Assembly: GCF_021602345.1 (NCBI RefSeq)
Contig: NZ_BQID01000004.1
Coordinates: forward strand, 248,001 to 312,000
Direction: 5' to 3'
Length of the DNA: 64,000 bases
From: Pseudomonas pharyngis
GTDB lineage: Bacteria; Pseudomonadota; Gammaproteobacteria; Pseudomonadales; Pseudomonadaceae
Of this stretch, positions 1 to 8,205 are shown piece by piece. Each line of letters begins with the position of its first letter. Position 1 is the first letter of the stretch. A model generated the notes under the pieces. The model searched no databases. It was not told the DNA's origin and saw nothing but the letters and a program-made list of their open reading frames with translations. The position numbers were made by a program, and so were the translations under genes.

Positions 1-117
1 CCCTTCGCTGGCTGCCAATTGCCGGTGAGTCGGTAAACGCGTGCCGGGCAACAGGCGGCCGGCGCGGATGTCGGCAGCATAGGTGTCGACGAGGGTCTTG
101 TAGCGGGAGCGCGGCAT
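1..117 (-). CDS. MocR/GntR-type regulator, N-terminal part only
   Basis: The first 39 codons of a minus-strand gene run off the left edge. The translation begins MPRSRYKTLVDTYAADIRAG and continues with a LLPGTRLPTHRQLA-like stretch. This is the typical start of a GntR winged helix in PLP-dependent MocR regulators. The ATG is the only one in frame close to the divergent gene. The product probably controls the DMT exporter that starts 90 bases away on the other strand, an arrangement common for MocR genes. The aminotransferase-like domain is outside the window, so MocR rather than plain GntR is an inference. Confidence 0.72.
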   Translation of the reverse strand, partial: MPRSRYKTLVDTYAADIRAGRLLPGTRLPTHRQLAASEG

Positions 118-142
118 GTCGGCTTGTATCCATGACAATTTT

Positions 143-171
143 TTGATTGTGCTGATTCTCAGCCCTAGGAT
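143..171 (+). promoter_or_regulatory. sigma70-like promoter of the DMT exporter gene
   Basis: TTGATT (143-148) and TAGGAT (166-171) are separated by 17 bases and precede the ATG at 207 by about 35 bases. The site lies in the intergenic region shared with the divergent MocR-type gene, where the regulator would be expected to bind. Confidence 0.5.
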
Positions 172-206
172 CGATCCAACGCAACCCACCTCCGAGCGCC
201 ACACCC

Positions 207-1100
207 ATGGAACGAACCACCCACCTCGGCACCCCGGCCCTGGAAAAAACCAGCGGCTGGATCAATGGCCTCATCGGCGTCGTGATTTTCAGCGGCTCGC
301 TGCCCGCCACGCGGTTGGCGGTGCTGGAGTTCGACCCGGTGTTTCTCACCGTCATCCGCGCGACCATCGCCGGCGCCCTGGCGTTGTGCCTGTTGTGGCT
401 GTTTCGCGAACGACGTCCGGCGCGGGATCAGTGGTTGTCGTTGTTGATCGTGGCGCTGGGCGTGGTCGTGGGTTTCCCGCTGTTGACGGCCCTGGCGCTG
501 CAATACGTGACGTCGGCGCATTCGATTGTGTTTGTAGGATTGCTGCCGCTGGCGACGGCGATTTTTGGTGTGTTGCGCGGTGGCGAACGGCCGCGTCCGG
601 TGTTCTGGATTTTTTCGGTGCTGGGCAGTTCGCTGGTGGTCGGCTTTGCGATTTCGCAAGGCCTGACCGCTTCGCCCACCGGGGATCTGCTGATGCTGGC
701 GGCGATTCTCGCCTGCGGCCTCGGTTATGCCGAAGGCGCCAAACTGTCGCGCACCCTCGGCGGCTGGCAGGTGATTTGCTGGGCGCTGGTGTTGTCGTTG
801 CCGGTGATGGCCGTGCTGAGCGTATGGCTGGCGCCCGCCTCGTTCAGCGGTATCAGTGTGTCGGCATGGGTTTGCCTGGCGTACGTTTCGCTGTTCAGCA
901 TGCTGATCGGATTTGTGTTCTGGTATCGCGGGCTGGCTCAGGGCGGGATTGCGGCGGTCGGGCAACTGCAATTGCTGCAGCCGTTTTTCGGCCTGGCACT
1001 GGCCGCGACCTTGCTCCATGAGCATGTCAGCGTGGGCATGCTGGTGGTTACGCTGGGGGTGATCCTGTGCGTGGCCGGGGCGAAGAAATTCGCCAAATAG
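207..1100 (+). CDS. EamA/DMT-superfamily permease
   Basis: This 297-residue inner-membrane protein has about ten hydrophobic segments arranged as two EamA repeats. The first is roughly residues 14-140 and the second 150-290. The second repeat shows the usual pattern of a Q/LQLLQPFFGL-type stretch followed by a final helix. Family members export or import small metabolites such as amino acids and drugs; the substrate cannot be read from the sequence. The gene is divergent from a MocR-type regulator, which often pairs with such exporters. The length is typical for the family. Confidence 0.88.
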   Translation: MERTTHLGTPALEKTSGWINGLIGVVIFSGSLPATRLAVLEFDPVFLTVIRATIAGALALCLLWLFRERRPARDQWLSLLIVALGVVVGFPLLTALALQYVTSAHSIVFVGLLPLATAIFGVLRGGERPRPVFWIFSVLGSSLVVGFAISQGLTASPTGDLLMLAAILACGLGYAEGAKLSRTLGGWQVICWALVLSLPVMAVLSVWLAPASFSGISVSAWVCLAYVSLFSMLIGFVFWYRGLAQGGIAAVGQLQLLQPFFGLALAATLLHEHVSVGMLVVTLGVILCVAGAKKFAK

Positions 1101-1103
1101 TCC

Positions 1104-1925
1104 TCAGCTCGCGCCGGATTTCCATTCTCGCGGACTGAGCCCGGTCTTGCGCCGAAATGCCCGGGCCAGCGCCGAGGGACTTTCATAGCCGACCTCTTCG
1201 GCGATCAGGGCGATCGGTCGTCCCTCGCGCAGGCGTTTCTGCGCGAGGCTGATCCGCCAGTTCACCAGATAATCCACCGGCGTCTGCCCCACCACCCGCC
1301 GGAAGTGGTCGGCGAAACCGGCGCGGGACAGGTTGGCGGCGCTCGCCAGTTCGGCGACGCTCCAGGCCTTGGCCGGCTGGTCGTGCATCAGGTTCAAGGC
1401 GCGGGAAATCTTCGGATCGGCCAGCCCCGCCATCATGCCGGGCTGCTGGTTGCGACTGCTGATGAGGTGGCGCAGCAACAGGATCACCAGCAACTCGACC
1501 AACCGATCCATCACCGCTTCGCGCCCGCAGTGGCCGTCGAAAGCTTCCTTGAACAGCCACTCCAGGGTGTTGGCCATTTCCGGAAGGTCGGCGAGTTTCA
1601 GCACCAGATAATCCGGCAGCGCTGCTGCCAAAGCATTGCCAGCGCCGCCGTCGAAGGTCAGCGAAGCACACACCAGTTGCGTGCCCATGGCTTCGTTGGC
1701 GAACAAGCGATGGGCCATGGGGCGCGGGAAAAAGATCAGGGTCGGTTCTTTGAGCGAGATTTCAGGATCATTTCCCGGTTTGAGCAACAGCTCTCCCGCC
1801 TGGAGCAAATGCACATGCCCGCACACCTGATCGCCGCCGTAGGCGCTCAACCCGCAGAACGTGCCGCTGTGAAAGGTGCCGGCATTGACGCCGAAATGGC
1901 TGAGCAACGTAGAAAGGCGATCCAT
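1104..1925 (-). CDS. AraC-family transcriptional regulator, cupin N-domain
   Basis: This is a 273-residue regulator. Residues about 1-170 resemble the Cupin_6-type effector domain (MDRLSTLLSHF start, a CGHVHLLQAGELLL strand and PMAHRLF). The C-terminal 100 residues hold two AraC helix-turn-helix units (WSVAELASAANLSRAGFADHF and the RPIALIAEEVGYESPSALAR segment). I chose the ATG at 1925 because it starts the cupin domain; a longer reading frame to 2039 adds unrelated residues and would overlap the divergent gene. The AhpD-like gene that starts 135 bases away on the other strand is the probable target. Confidence 0.87.
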   Translation of the reverse strand: MDRLSTLLSHFGVNAGTFHSGTFCGLSAYGGDQVCGHVHLLQAGELLLKPGNDPEISLKEPTLIFFPRPMAHRLFANEAMGTQLVCASLTFDGGAGNALAAALPDYLVLKLADLPEMANTLEWLFKEAFDGHCGREAVMDRLVELLVILLLRHLISSRNQQPGMMAGLADPKISRALNLMHDQPAKAWSVAELASAANLSRAGFADHFRRVVGQTPVDYLVNWRISLAQKRLREGRPIALIAEEVGYESPSALARAFRRKTGLSPREWKSGAS

Positions 1926-2059
1926 GACTGATTCTCGCAAGGACAGGTTTGGACGATCTGTCGCATATCCTCGACGATTTGCACCCAAAGCACCAGCCGC
2001 GCTCAATAACATGACCTCCATCCCCGGTGCACTTCGCACCGGACTTTCGGAGAATCACC

Positions 2060-2578
2060 ATGAGCCGCATCGCCCCTCTCAGCCTCGAAACCGCCACCGA
2101 CGCCACTCGCCCGACACTTGAAGGCGTGCAGAAAAAAATCGGTTTCCTGCCCAACCTGTTCAAGACCCTGGCCGTCGCACCTGTCGCGCTGGATGCCTAC
2201 GTGCAAATCTCGGCAACCCTGGGCAAGACATCCCTGAGTGCCAAGGAAAAAGAGGCGGTGTACCTGGCCACCTCGCAAGTCAACGGTTGCGACTATTGCC
2301 TGGCGGCGCACACCCTGTTCGCCAGCAAGGCCGGGCTGGCAGCAGAAGAAATCATCGAAGCGCGTCATGGCCGGCTCAATGCCTTCGCCACCCTCGCCCA
2401 ACAACTGACCGAGACTCGTGGCCAATTGAACGATGAGCAGATCGCCGCCGCCCGCGCTGCCGGCATCGACGACAAGAAGATCATCGAAGTGATCGCCCTC
2501 GTCGCTGTGCAAACTCTCACTAACTACCTGAACAACGCGGCGCTGACCGACATCGATTTCCCGGCAATCGATGCCTGA
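2060..2578 (+). CDS. Carboxymuconolactone decarboxylase-family (AhpD-like) protein
   Basis: This 172-residue protein belongs to the AhpD/CMD fold. It carries the diagnostic CxxC with downstream His (QVNGCDYCLAAHTLF, residues about 77-91), a redox centre used for peroxide reduction in AhpD. The start at 2060 has a GGAG ribosome site; the frame is open further upstream, but that part overlaps the regulator's promoter. An AraC regulator divergent from an AhpD-like gene suggests induction by an oxidative or electrophilic signal. The physiological substrate is not known. Confidence 0.87.
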   Translation: MSRIAPLSLETATDATRPTLEGVQKKIGFLPNLFKTLAVAPVALDAYVQISATLGKTSLSAKEKEAVYLATSQVNGCDYCLAAHTLFASKAGLAAEEIIEARHGRLNAFATLAQQLTETRGQLNDEQIAAARAAGIDDKKIIEVIALVAVQTLTNYLNNAALTDIDFPAIDA

Positions 2579-2585
2579 TCAGTGA

Positions 2586-2617
2586 CCGGGGTCGATCTCA
2601 GTCGTGATCGACCCCGG
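2586..2617. terminator. Hairpin between the convergent AhpD-like and SulP genes
   Basis: A perfect 12-bp stem (CCGGGGTCGATC / GATCGACCCCGG) with an 8-base loop separates two convergent genes and includes the SulP stop codon. There is no clear T-tract on either side, so termination efficiency is uncertain. Confidence 0.5.
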
Positions 2618-4043
2618 CGCGTTTCAGCAATTTCTTGCAGCGCTCGGACAGGTGAAACACCTGCAACTGCTTGCCCGCCTTGGCGTAGCGTTCGCGAAGG
2701 GTTTTCAGCGCAGCGATGGCCGAGTAATCGACAAAGCTCAGGTGCCGACAATCCAGCGTCACCCGTTGCGGGTCACTGGCCGGGTCGAACTGATTGAGAA
2801 ACGGCGTGGTCGAGGCAAAAAACAGCGTGCCGTGCAGGCGATAGAGTTTGCTGCCGTCCGCTTCCAGATGCTCATCGGCGTACAGCTCGCGCGCTTGCTG
2901 CCAGGCAAAATTCAGCGCCGCGATAATGATCCCGCACAGCACGGCCGTGGCCAGATCGGTGAACACGGTGATGGTCGTTACCGCGATGATCACCAGCACA
3001 TCGTTGAGCGGCACTTTGTTCAGTACCCGCAACGAAGCCCAGGCAAACGTCTGCTGCGACACCACGAACATCACCCCCACCAGCGCCGCCAGCGGAATCC
3101 GCTCGATCAGCGGCGACAGAAACAGAATGAACAGCAGAATCAACACACCCGCCACTACGCCGGACAAACGCCCGCGCCCGCCGGAACTGAGGTTGATCAC
3201 GGTCTGGCCGATCATCGCGCAACCGCCCATGCCGCCGAATGCACCGGAGACCACGTTTGCCGCCCCCAGCGCCACGCATTCGCGATCCGGGTAGCCACGG
3301 GTTTCAGTGATTTCGTCGGTGAGGTTGAGGGTCAGCAGGGTTTCCAGCAAACCGACCAGCGCCATCAGAATCGCGTAAGGCGCGATGATGCGCAGTGTGT
3401 CGAGATTCCACGGGATGTCCGGCAGCGCAAATTTCGGCAGGCCGCCGGCGATGTGCGCCATGTCGCCGAGGGTGCGGGTCGGCAGGCCAAGCAGATAAAC
3501 CAGCAAGCCTACGCCGAGGATCGCCACCAGCGCCGGCGGCACCGCGCGGGTCAGGCGCGGCAGGATGTAGACGATGGCCATGGTCAGCAGCACCAGCCCG
3601 GTCATCAGGTACAACGGCGTGCCGCTGAGCCACTGTTCACCGCTCTTGAAATGCTCCAGTTGCGCCAGCGCGATGATGATCGCCAGGCCGTTGACGAACC
3701 CCAGCATCACCGGGTGCGGCACCATGCGCACCAGTTTGCCCAGCCGCAACAGCCCGAACGCCATCATGATCAAGCCGCCGAGCAACACCGTCGCCAACAG
3801 GTACTGCACGCCGTGCTGCACCACCAGCGCGACGATCACCACCGCCATCGAACCCGCCGCCCCGGAGACCATGCCCGGCCGGCCACCGAACAGCGCGGTC
3901 AGCGTGCAAATGATGAAGGCGCCGTACAGGCCCATCAGCGGATTGAGGTGAGCCACCAGCGCAAATGCAATGCATTCGGGCAACAGGGCAAACGAGGTGG
4001 TGAGTCCGGCCAGGACATCGGCGCGCAGACGAATCGGTTTCAT
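2598..4043 (-). CDS. SulP-family anion transporter with STAS domain
   Basis: This 481-residue inner-membrane protein has an N-terminal SulP transport domain of about ten to twelve helices (residues about 1-370). A cytoplasmic STAS domain follows at the C-terminus (about 385-481, including the RVTLDCRHLSFVDYSAIAAL core). SulP carriers move sulfate, bicarbonate or dicarboxylates, and the substrate is not evident here. No carbonic anhydrase or sulfate-assimilation gene is adjacent. The neighbouring genes face it convergently upstream and divergently downstream, so it is probably transcribed alone. Confidence 0.9.
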   Translation of the reverse strand: MKPIRLRADVLAGLTTSFALLPECIAFALVAHLNPLMGLYGAFIICTLTALFGGRPGMVSGAAGSMAVVIVALVVQHGVQYLLATVLLGGLIMMAFGLLRLGKLVRMVPHPVMLGFVNGLAIIIALAQLEHFKSGEQWLSGTPLYLMTGLVLLTMAIVYILPRLTRAVPPALVAILGVGLLVYLLGLPTRTLGDMAHIAGGLPKFALPDIPWNLDTLRIIAPYAILMALVGLLETLLTLNLTDEITETRGYPDRECVALGAANVVSGAFGGMGGCAMIGQTVINLSSGGRGRLSGVVAGVLILLFILFLSPLIERIPLAALVGVMFVVSQQTFAWASLRVLNKVPLNDVLVIIAVTTITVFTDLATAVLCGIIIAALNFAWQQARELYADEHLEADGSKLYRLHGTLFFASTTPFLNQFDPASDPQRVTLDCRHLSFVDYSAIAALKTLRERYAKAGKQLQVFHLSERCKKLLKRAGVDHD

Positions 4044-4217
4044 GGCTTACCTGACAGAGCGGCCGACGGGCGCGGCCGCATGCATTGGCGCAAAAGAGCG
4101 CCGCGGAAAAAGAGGGTTGCGGATGTTACGCAAATGCACCGGCGTGGGCCAGTCATCGCTGACAACCGTCGGCACGCGCTTTATGCTGGCGCGCAGTTTT
4201 TGCCAGTGGAGCCTCGG

Positions 4218-4514
4218 ATGCCGAGCGAATTGACCAGCCGCGAAGTGTGCCAGCGCTTGCGCGATGCCGCGCTGGGCGTGTGTGCCTTGCGGGTGATGGA
4301 CGCGCGAGCGGATCGGGTTGCGGTCGACATCGAAGGCTGGCGCTTGCAACTGGACTTCGACGGCCAGCGCCTGCATCACTGCGCTGATTGTCTGTGCCCG
4401 GACGGTCGCGAATGGATGCTCGACACCCGGCAGCGCTTCGGCACCGATCCGGTCAGTCTGTTGAGTACCTGGGAACTAGCGCAGATCGAGGGCTTGTTGC
4501 GGCAACGTGAATGA
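4218..4514 (+). CDS. Small conserved-type protein of unknown function (DUF7693-like?)
   Basis: This 98-residue soluble protein begins MPSELTSREVCQRLRDAALG. It contains a HCADCLCPDGREW segment and ends with a helical WELAQIEGLLRQRE stretch. It resembles short Pseudomonas proteins that I recall being grouped as DUF7693, but that assignment is from memory. I chose the ATG at 4218 because TGGAG lies just upstream and the frame before it is antisense to the SulP gene. The CxxC near residue 55 could bind metal; this is inference only. Confidence 0.7.
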   Translation: MPSELTSREVCQRLRDAALGVCALRVMDARADRVAVDIEGWRLQLDFDGQRLHHCADCLCPDGREWMLDTRQRFGTDPVSLLSTWELAQIEGLLRQRE

Positions 4515-4530
4515 GGGATGGCATTCAGAG

Positions 4531-4559
4531 TTGCCCAATGATGGCACTCTGCCCATAAT
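4531..4559 (+). promoter_or_regulatory. sigma70-like promoter of the lipoprotein gene
   Basis: TTGCCC (4531-4536) and CATAAT (4554-4559) with a 17-base spacer lie 33 bases before the lipoprotein ATG. The fit to sigma70 is good. Confidence 0.6.
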
Positions 4560-4591
4560 TCGCCCCCCTCTTCTACGCGCAAGGAACTGCC

Positions 4592-5137
4592 GTGAAAAAA
4601 TCGCTGTTGTTGATCCCGCTGTTTGCTCTGCTCCTGCAAGGCTGTGGCATGACCATGGCCCGTTACGAGCCAAGCTTCGACAATGTTCAGAAGCTCAAGC
4701 AGACCCCGCCGCTGCACGCGATCAGCAATCCACAGGTGACCGCTGAATCGGGCGAAGGCTCGTTGATGGTCCGCGCCAACCCGATCAAATCGCCGACCGG
4801 CAGCATCCCGGCGCACATCCAGGACGCGATCACCGAAGAACTGCGCAAGGCTGGTCTGCTTGATCCGCAGGCGACGCGTCATCTGCAAGTGCTGGTGGTG
4901 AAGAACCAGCTGAACGCCGGCATGGGTACCGGTGACGGCACCATCGCTGCACGCTTCACCCTGCGCAATGGCAACGACGTGGTGTACGACGCAACCAAAG
5001 ATGTCAGCCATCAGTGGAACAGCAGCTTTTTCGGCTTTATCGCGATCCCCAACGCGACCAACGCCTACAACCCGATGCTGCAGGACTTGCTGAAGAATCT
5101 GTACAGCGATCCACAGTTCATTCAGGCCCTGAAGTAA
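4592..5137 (+). CDS. Outer-membrane-type lipoprotein of unknown function
   Basis: This 181-residue protein starts with a lipoprotein signal peptide ending in LLLQGC, so Cys18 would be lipidated. The mature part has no membrane segment. It includes a glycine-rich stretch (GMGTGDGTIAARFTLRNG) and an ATKDVSHQWNSSFFGF segment. Similar short lipoproteins are widespread in Pseudomonas, but I do not recognise a function. The gene has its own promoter and terminator and is convergent with a second unrelated lipoprotein gene. Confidence 0.82.
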   Translation: MKKSLLLIPLFALLLQGCGMTMARYEPSFDNVQKLKQTPPLHAISNPQVTAESGEGSLMVRANPIKSPTGSIPAHIQDAITEELRKAGLLDPQATRHLQVLVVKNQLNAGMGTGDGTIAARFTLRNGNDVVYDATKDVSHQWNSSFFGFIAIPNATNAYNPMLQDLLKNLYSDPQFIQALK

Positions 5138-5142
5138 AGGCC

Positions 5143-5176
5143 AAAAAAAAGAGCCGCGATTGCGGCTCTTTTTTTG
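5143..5176 (+). terminator. Rho-independent terminator (bidirectional)
   Basis: The hairpin AGAGCCGC-GATT-GCGGCTCT is flanked by an A-run on the left and a seven-T run on the right. It can therefore end both convergent lipoprotein transcripts. Confidence 0.88.
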
Positions 5177-5194
5177 CCCACTCGCTGGAGTGAG

Positions 5195-5809
5195 TCAGAT
5201 ACCCGAATACTTCGGACGGTTGCTGTCGGCCCATTCCTTGAGCAACGCATTGACCTGCCGAGTGAATGTATCGGTCACCGCCGCTTTCGGCGTATTGAAC
5301 GCCAGCGGGAGGAACCAGATGCCCATCCAGGTGCCGACCGCGTCATGGTTGCTGGCGGTAGACAACGGCTGGCCTTGCTGATCGAGGGTTTCCAGGCTCA
5401 TGGTGTACTGGTCGGTGGCATAGGCTGGAATGATCGTCATGCTCAGACCACTGATGAACGCCAGCACCAGCTGACCGCCATTCGGCGGATGGTTGTACAT
5501 TTTCAGACGCAGGCTGTAGTCACCTGGCTGCTTCTCGAACTGGTCGAAGGTCACACGACCGAACAAACCGGAATCCTTCAGGACGGTCTGCAATTGCGGT
5601 TTGAGCATGTCCCGAGCTTGTGGCATTTCCACGGCGGAAGCGCTTTTCGGCTCGCCCTGGTAAAAGTCGAAATCGACATAGATGTTTGGCTTGTTGGCAT
5701 AGCTGGCCATCGATGGCAGCGTGACCGGAGCCACTTCGTCCTGGGTGAAACTGGCACAGCCGCCCAGCGCGAGCACCAGACCCAGCGCCAGGATTTTCCC
5801 GAATTGCAT
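5195..5809 (-). CDS. Lipoprotein of unknown function
   Basis: This 204-residue protein has a signal peptide and lipobox (LALGLVLALGGCAS; Cys18). The mature domain has alternating hydrophobic strands and a short hydrophobic LVLAFISGLSMTIIPAY stretch that may pack against the outer membrane. I do not recognise the family with confidence. It is convergent with another lipoprotein gene and shares its terminator. Confidence 0.8.
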   Translation of the reverse strand: MQFGKILALGLVLALGGCASFTQDEVAPVTLPSMASYANKPNIYVDFDFYQGEPKSASAVEMPQARDMLKPQLQTVLKDSGLFGRVTFDQFEKQPGDYSLRLKMYNHPPNGGQLVLAFISGLSMTIIPAYATDQYTMSLETLDQQGQPLSTASNHDAVGTWMGIWFLPLAFNTPKAAVTDTFTRQVNALLKEWADSNRPKYSGI

Positions 5810-5933
5810 GATGTCTTCCCTAAAAGTGATATCAAAGAGCCTCCATTGCGGAGCGCCGGGGGCGGATTCTAGTGATCGTCTACGTTCGGGGAAAGATCTG
5901 ATTCGGGAAAACCCTGAAAAAGAGTGCGCCGGC

Positions 5934-6392
5934 TCAGCTTTGGCGCAAATCGAGGGTGTACGTGTAATAGCCCATATCGCGCACCCAACCGAGTGATTCG
6001 TACAAACCCTGTGCGCTGAAATTATCGGTGGCGGTTTCCAGCACCAGTCCCTTGGCGCCGGTTTCGACGGCGGAGTCGCGGGCGGTGTTCATTAATAGCC
6101 GCCCCACTCCACAGCCACGGGCGGCCGGCGTGGTGAACAGGTCACTGAGCAGCCAGGTGCGATGGGCATCAATCGAGGAAAACGTCGGGTACAGCTGCAC
6201 AAATCCCAGCGCCTCACCGCCTTCATCCTCAGCCAGAAAAATCGCCGATTCATTGCCGACCATGCGCTCGGCGATGAAGGTCCGTGATTGCTCGAGATTC
6301 GATGGCTGGCCGTAAAAGCCGCGATAGGCGTCGAACAGCTTCGCCACTGCGTCAAGGTGAATCGTCGTGGCGCGCAGTGCCTGAAGTGTCAT
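5934..6392 (-). CDS. GNAT-family N-acetyltransferase
   Basis: This 152-residue protein has a typical GNAT fold. Motif A, which binds acetyl-CoA, is TTPAARGCGVGRLLMNTA (residues about 93-110), and motif B includes ETATDNFSAQGLYESLGWV. The acetyl acceptor is unknown. A ribosome site (AGGAAAA) precedes the ATG. The gene is divergent from a TetR regulator, and the palindrome in between (6459-6486) suggests that the regulator represses both genes. Confidence 0.88.
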   Translation of the reverse strand: MTLQALRATTIHLDAVAKLFDAYRGFYGQPSNLEQSRTFIAERMVGNESAIFLAEDEGGEALGFVQLYPTFSSIDAHRTWLLSDLFTTPAARGCGVGRLLMNTARDSAVETGAKGLVLETATDNFSAQGLYESLGWVRDMGYYTYTLDLRQS

Positions 6393-6458
6393 TGTGATTT
6401 TCCTGATGTGACTGAAATTGAAACCAGCATAGCGCTGAGGAACGAGTTCGCTGGCCTA

Positions 6459-6486
6459 ATCGCTATATAGTTTTGTATATTGCGAT
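6459..6486. promoter_or_regulatory. 28-bp palindrome, candidate TetR operator
   Basis: ATCGCTATATA and TATATTGCGAT are separated by GTTTTG. The arms are inverted copies with one mismatch in eleven. The site ends seven bases before the TetR ATG and overlaps TATATA/TATATT sequences that could serve as -10 elements. Its place between two divergent genes fits autoregulation by the TetR protein. Confidence 0.62.
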
Positions 6487-6492
6487 CCCGAA

Positions 6493-7158
6493 ATGGCCAG
6501 ACCCTCCATGCCATCCATGAGCAGTATCCGCGAACGCAACCAGCAACTGATCCTGGCCGCCGCCAGTGAAGAATTCGCCGCCAACGGCTTCGACGCGACC
6601 CAGACCCGCGACATCGCCGCCCGCGCCGGTGTGCCCAAGGCCAATCTCTATTACTACTTCCAGAGCAAAGAAAACCTCTACGGCAAAGTGCTGCTCGGCT
6701 TCGTCGAACCGTTGCTGGAAGCTTCGGCGGTGCTGCGCGAAAGCGACGATCCGCTGCTCGGCCTGCGCGCCTACGTCGCCGCCCGCATCCGCATCGCCCG
6801 CGAGCATCCGGCGATCGCCAAGGTTTTCAGCTGTGAGTTGCTGCTCGGTGGCCGCCAGCTGCCCGACGAATGCCGCGACCTGCTGCACGGTGAGGCACGG
6901 CGGAATGTCGAGTGCCTGCGCAGCTGGATCGACCGCGGTCTGCTGGCGCCGGTCGATCCCGAGCATTTGATGTTGTTCATCTGGTCGGCGACGCGCACCT
7001 ACACCAACATTGGCTGGCAGATGGGGCGCATCACCGGGCGGGAGGTGCCGCAGGATGAGGATTATGCGGTGGCGGCGCAGACGATTACGCGGCTGGTGTT
7101 GAGCGGTGCGGTGTCCGAGCCGGTGAGTGATGTTCGCAGGTTGATGTTTGCGACCTGA
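6493..7158 (+). CDS. TetR/AcrR-family regulator, RutR-like
   Basis: This 221-residue protein has an N-terminal helix-turn-helix (residues about 13-60, with the FDATQTRDIAARAGVPKANLYYYF recognition region) and a C-terminal helical ligand domain. The C-terminal pattern (AREHPAIAKVFSCELLLGG) resembles the RutR/YcdC group. Three ATGs lie close together (6493, 6508 and 6517). The first is used here, although no good ribosome site precedes it, so a leaderless or downstream start is possible. The ligand is unknown, and a pyrimidine pathway is not nearby. Confidence 0.86.
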   Translation: MARPSMPSMSSIRERNQQLILAAASEEFAANGFDATQTRDIAARAGVPKANLYYYFQSKENLYGKVLLGFVEPLLEASAVLRESDDPLLGLRAYVAARIRIAREHPAIAKVFSCELLLGGRQLPDECRDLLHGEARRNVECLRSWIDRGLLAPVDPEHLMLFIWSATRTYTNIGWQMGRITGREVPQDEDYAVAAQTITRLVLSGAVSEPVSDVRRLMFAT

Positions 7159-7213
7159 TTTCAGGCAGTGGCAGTATGCCCTCCCACCCTCATCGTCATT
7201 TAAGGAGCAGCTC

Positions 7214-7486
7214 GTGGCCGCTTCGGATATTCACCTGTCGGACAGCTCTGACAGAGAACTCTTCACGCGCATTGCCGAGGAACTCCAACAGACACTGAAC
7301 GGAACCTGGACGACCCAGGCCAGCGGGCTGGACCAGTATTACTGGGATCTGGCGGTCGATGGTCAGGTGATCACCCTGCACCTGGAGCATTATCTGGGGA
7401 TCATGTTGTTGGTGGAGGACGCGGATCCGCAGTGGGTGGCGTCGGAACGGTTTCAGACCGTGGTGCGGCGGCTACAAATGGCGTGA
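7214..7486 (+). CDS. Short hypothetical protein
   Basis: This 90-residue protein starts at a GTG preceded by AAGGAG at ideal spacing; the upstream extension to 7148 overlaps the TetR gene and has no ribosome site. The sequence is acidic at the N-terminus, with a central YYWDLAVDGQVITLHLEHYLG beta-rich segment. It looks like a single small domain that may bind protein or ligand. I do not recognise a function. It lies 55 bases after the TetR gene and could be co-transcribed. Confidence 0.68.
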   Translation: MAASDIHLSDSSDRELFTRIAEELQQTLNGTWTTQASGLDQYYWDLAVDGQVITLHLEHYLGIMLLVEDADPQWVASERFQTVVRRLQMA

Positions 7487-7500
7487 TCCGCATGCGTCAT

Positions 7501-7590
7501 TGTGGGAGCGAGCTTGCTCGCGATGAGGGCAACACATTCAACATCATCGGTGGCCGAACGAATGCCATCGCGAGCAAGCTCGCTCCCACA
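7501..7590. repeat. REPIN (paired inverted REP elements)
   Basis: TGTGGGAGCGAGCTTGCTCG at the left and its inverted copy at the right (ending GCTCGCTCCCACA) flank a 40-base spacer. This is the standard paired REP form of fluorescent pseudomonads and is mobilised in trans by RAYT transposases. It lies between convergent genes. Confidence 0.92.
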
Positions 7591-7606
7591 AAGACTGCAG
7601 CAACCA

Positions 7607-8140
7607 TCAGAACGTGATCTGCTCCGCCGGCCTTACATCGATCCGCGCCACGGAGCCGGTGAGGTGCGCCCAGTCCTTGTTGTGTTCGGCGATGATGTCT
7701 TCGGCGCTCATGTTGCCGTTGTCGACCGTCGTATGGGCGTCGGCCGCCAGCTCCACGTCGTAGCCCAACTGGTGGGCTTGACGCACGGTGGCGTTGACGC
7801 AGTAATCGGTTTGCATGCCGCAGATCACCAGGCGGTCGAAGTCTTCCCGGGGGATCAGTTTCTGCAGATTGGTCTGGTAGAACGAGTCGTTGGCAGTCTT
7901 GTCGACGCGCAGATCGCCAGGTGCAGTGTTCAGGCCTTCAGCCAATTGCCAGCCTTCGGCACCGTGGGCGAACGGGCTGTCCTTTTCGTTGTGCTGGATC
8001 AGCACCACCGGCACACCCGACTGGCGCGCACGGGCGCTGAGGCCGTTGATGGTGTCGATTACCCGTTTGGCGTCGTGGCACTCGTATTCGCCCGCGCACA
8101 GGGCGCGCTGGACATCGATGATCAGCAATGCGGTGGTCAT
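7607..8140 (-). CDS. Isochorismatase-family cysteine hydrolase
   Basis: This 177-residue protein begins MTTALLIIDVQRALC, which carries the catalytic Asp of the family. It includes KTANDSFYQTNL and the nucleophile motif LVICGMQTDYCVNATVRQA (Cys about 118). Family members hydrolyse isochorismate, nicotinamide or related amides; this one is close to the YecD/CSHase type. The start at 8140 is preceded by AAGGAAGG. A longer frame to 8428 is antisense-like and lacks homology. It lies 65 bases after ggt in the same direction and may be co-transcribed. Confidence 0.87.
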   Translation of the reverse strand: MTTALLIIDVQRALCAGEYECHDAKRVIDTINGLSARARQSGVPVVLIQHNEKDSPFAHGAEGWQLAEGLNTAPGDLRVDKTANDSFYQTNLQKLIPREDFDRLVICGMQTDYCVNATVRQAHQLGYDVELAADAHTTVDNGNMSAEDIIAEHNKDWAHLTGSVARIDVRPAEQITF

Positions 8141-8205
8141 GGTGAGCCTTCCTTGATCGGTCCTTGGATAGGGGCGGACCTGTGCCCGCCCCCTTTTTAC
8201 TCCGC

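Noticed and set aside
2604-4217. Very long plus-strand open frame opposite the SulP gene
   Set aside because: It is rich in Gln, His and Arg, as antisense frames of GC-rich genes are. Only the last 98 codons (from 4218) have a ribosome site and coding character.
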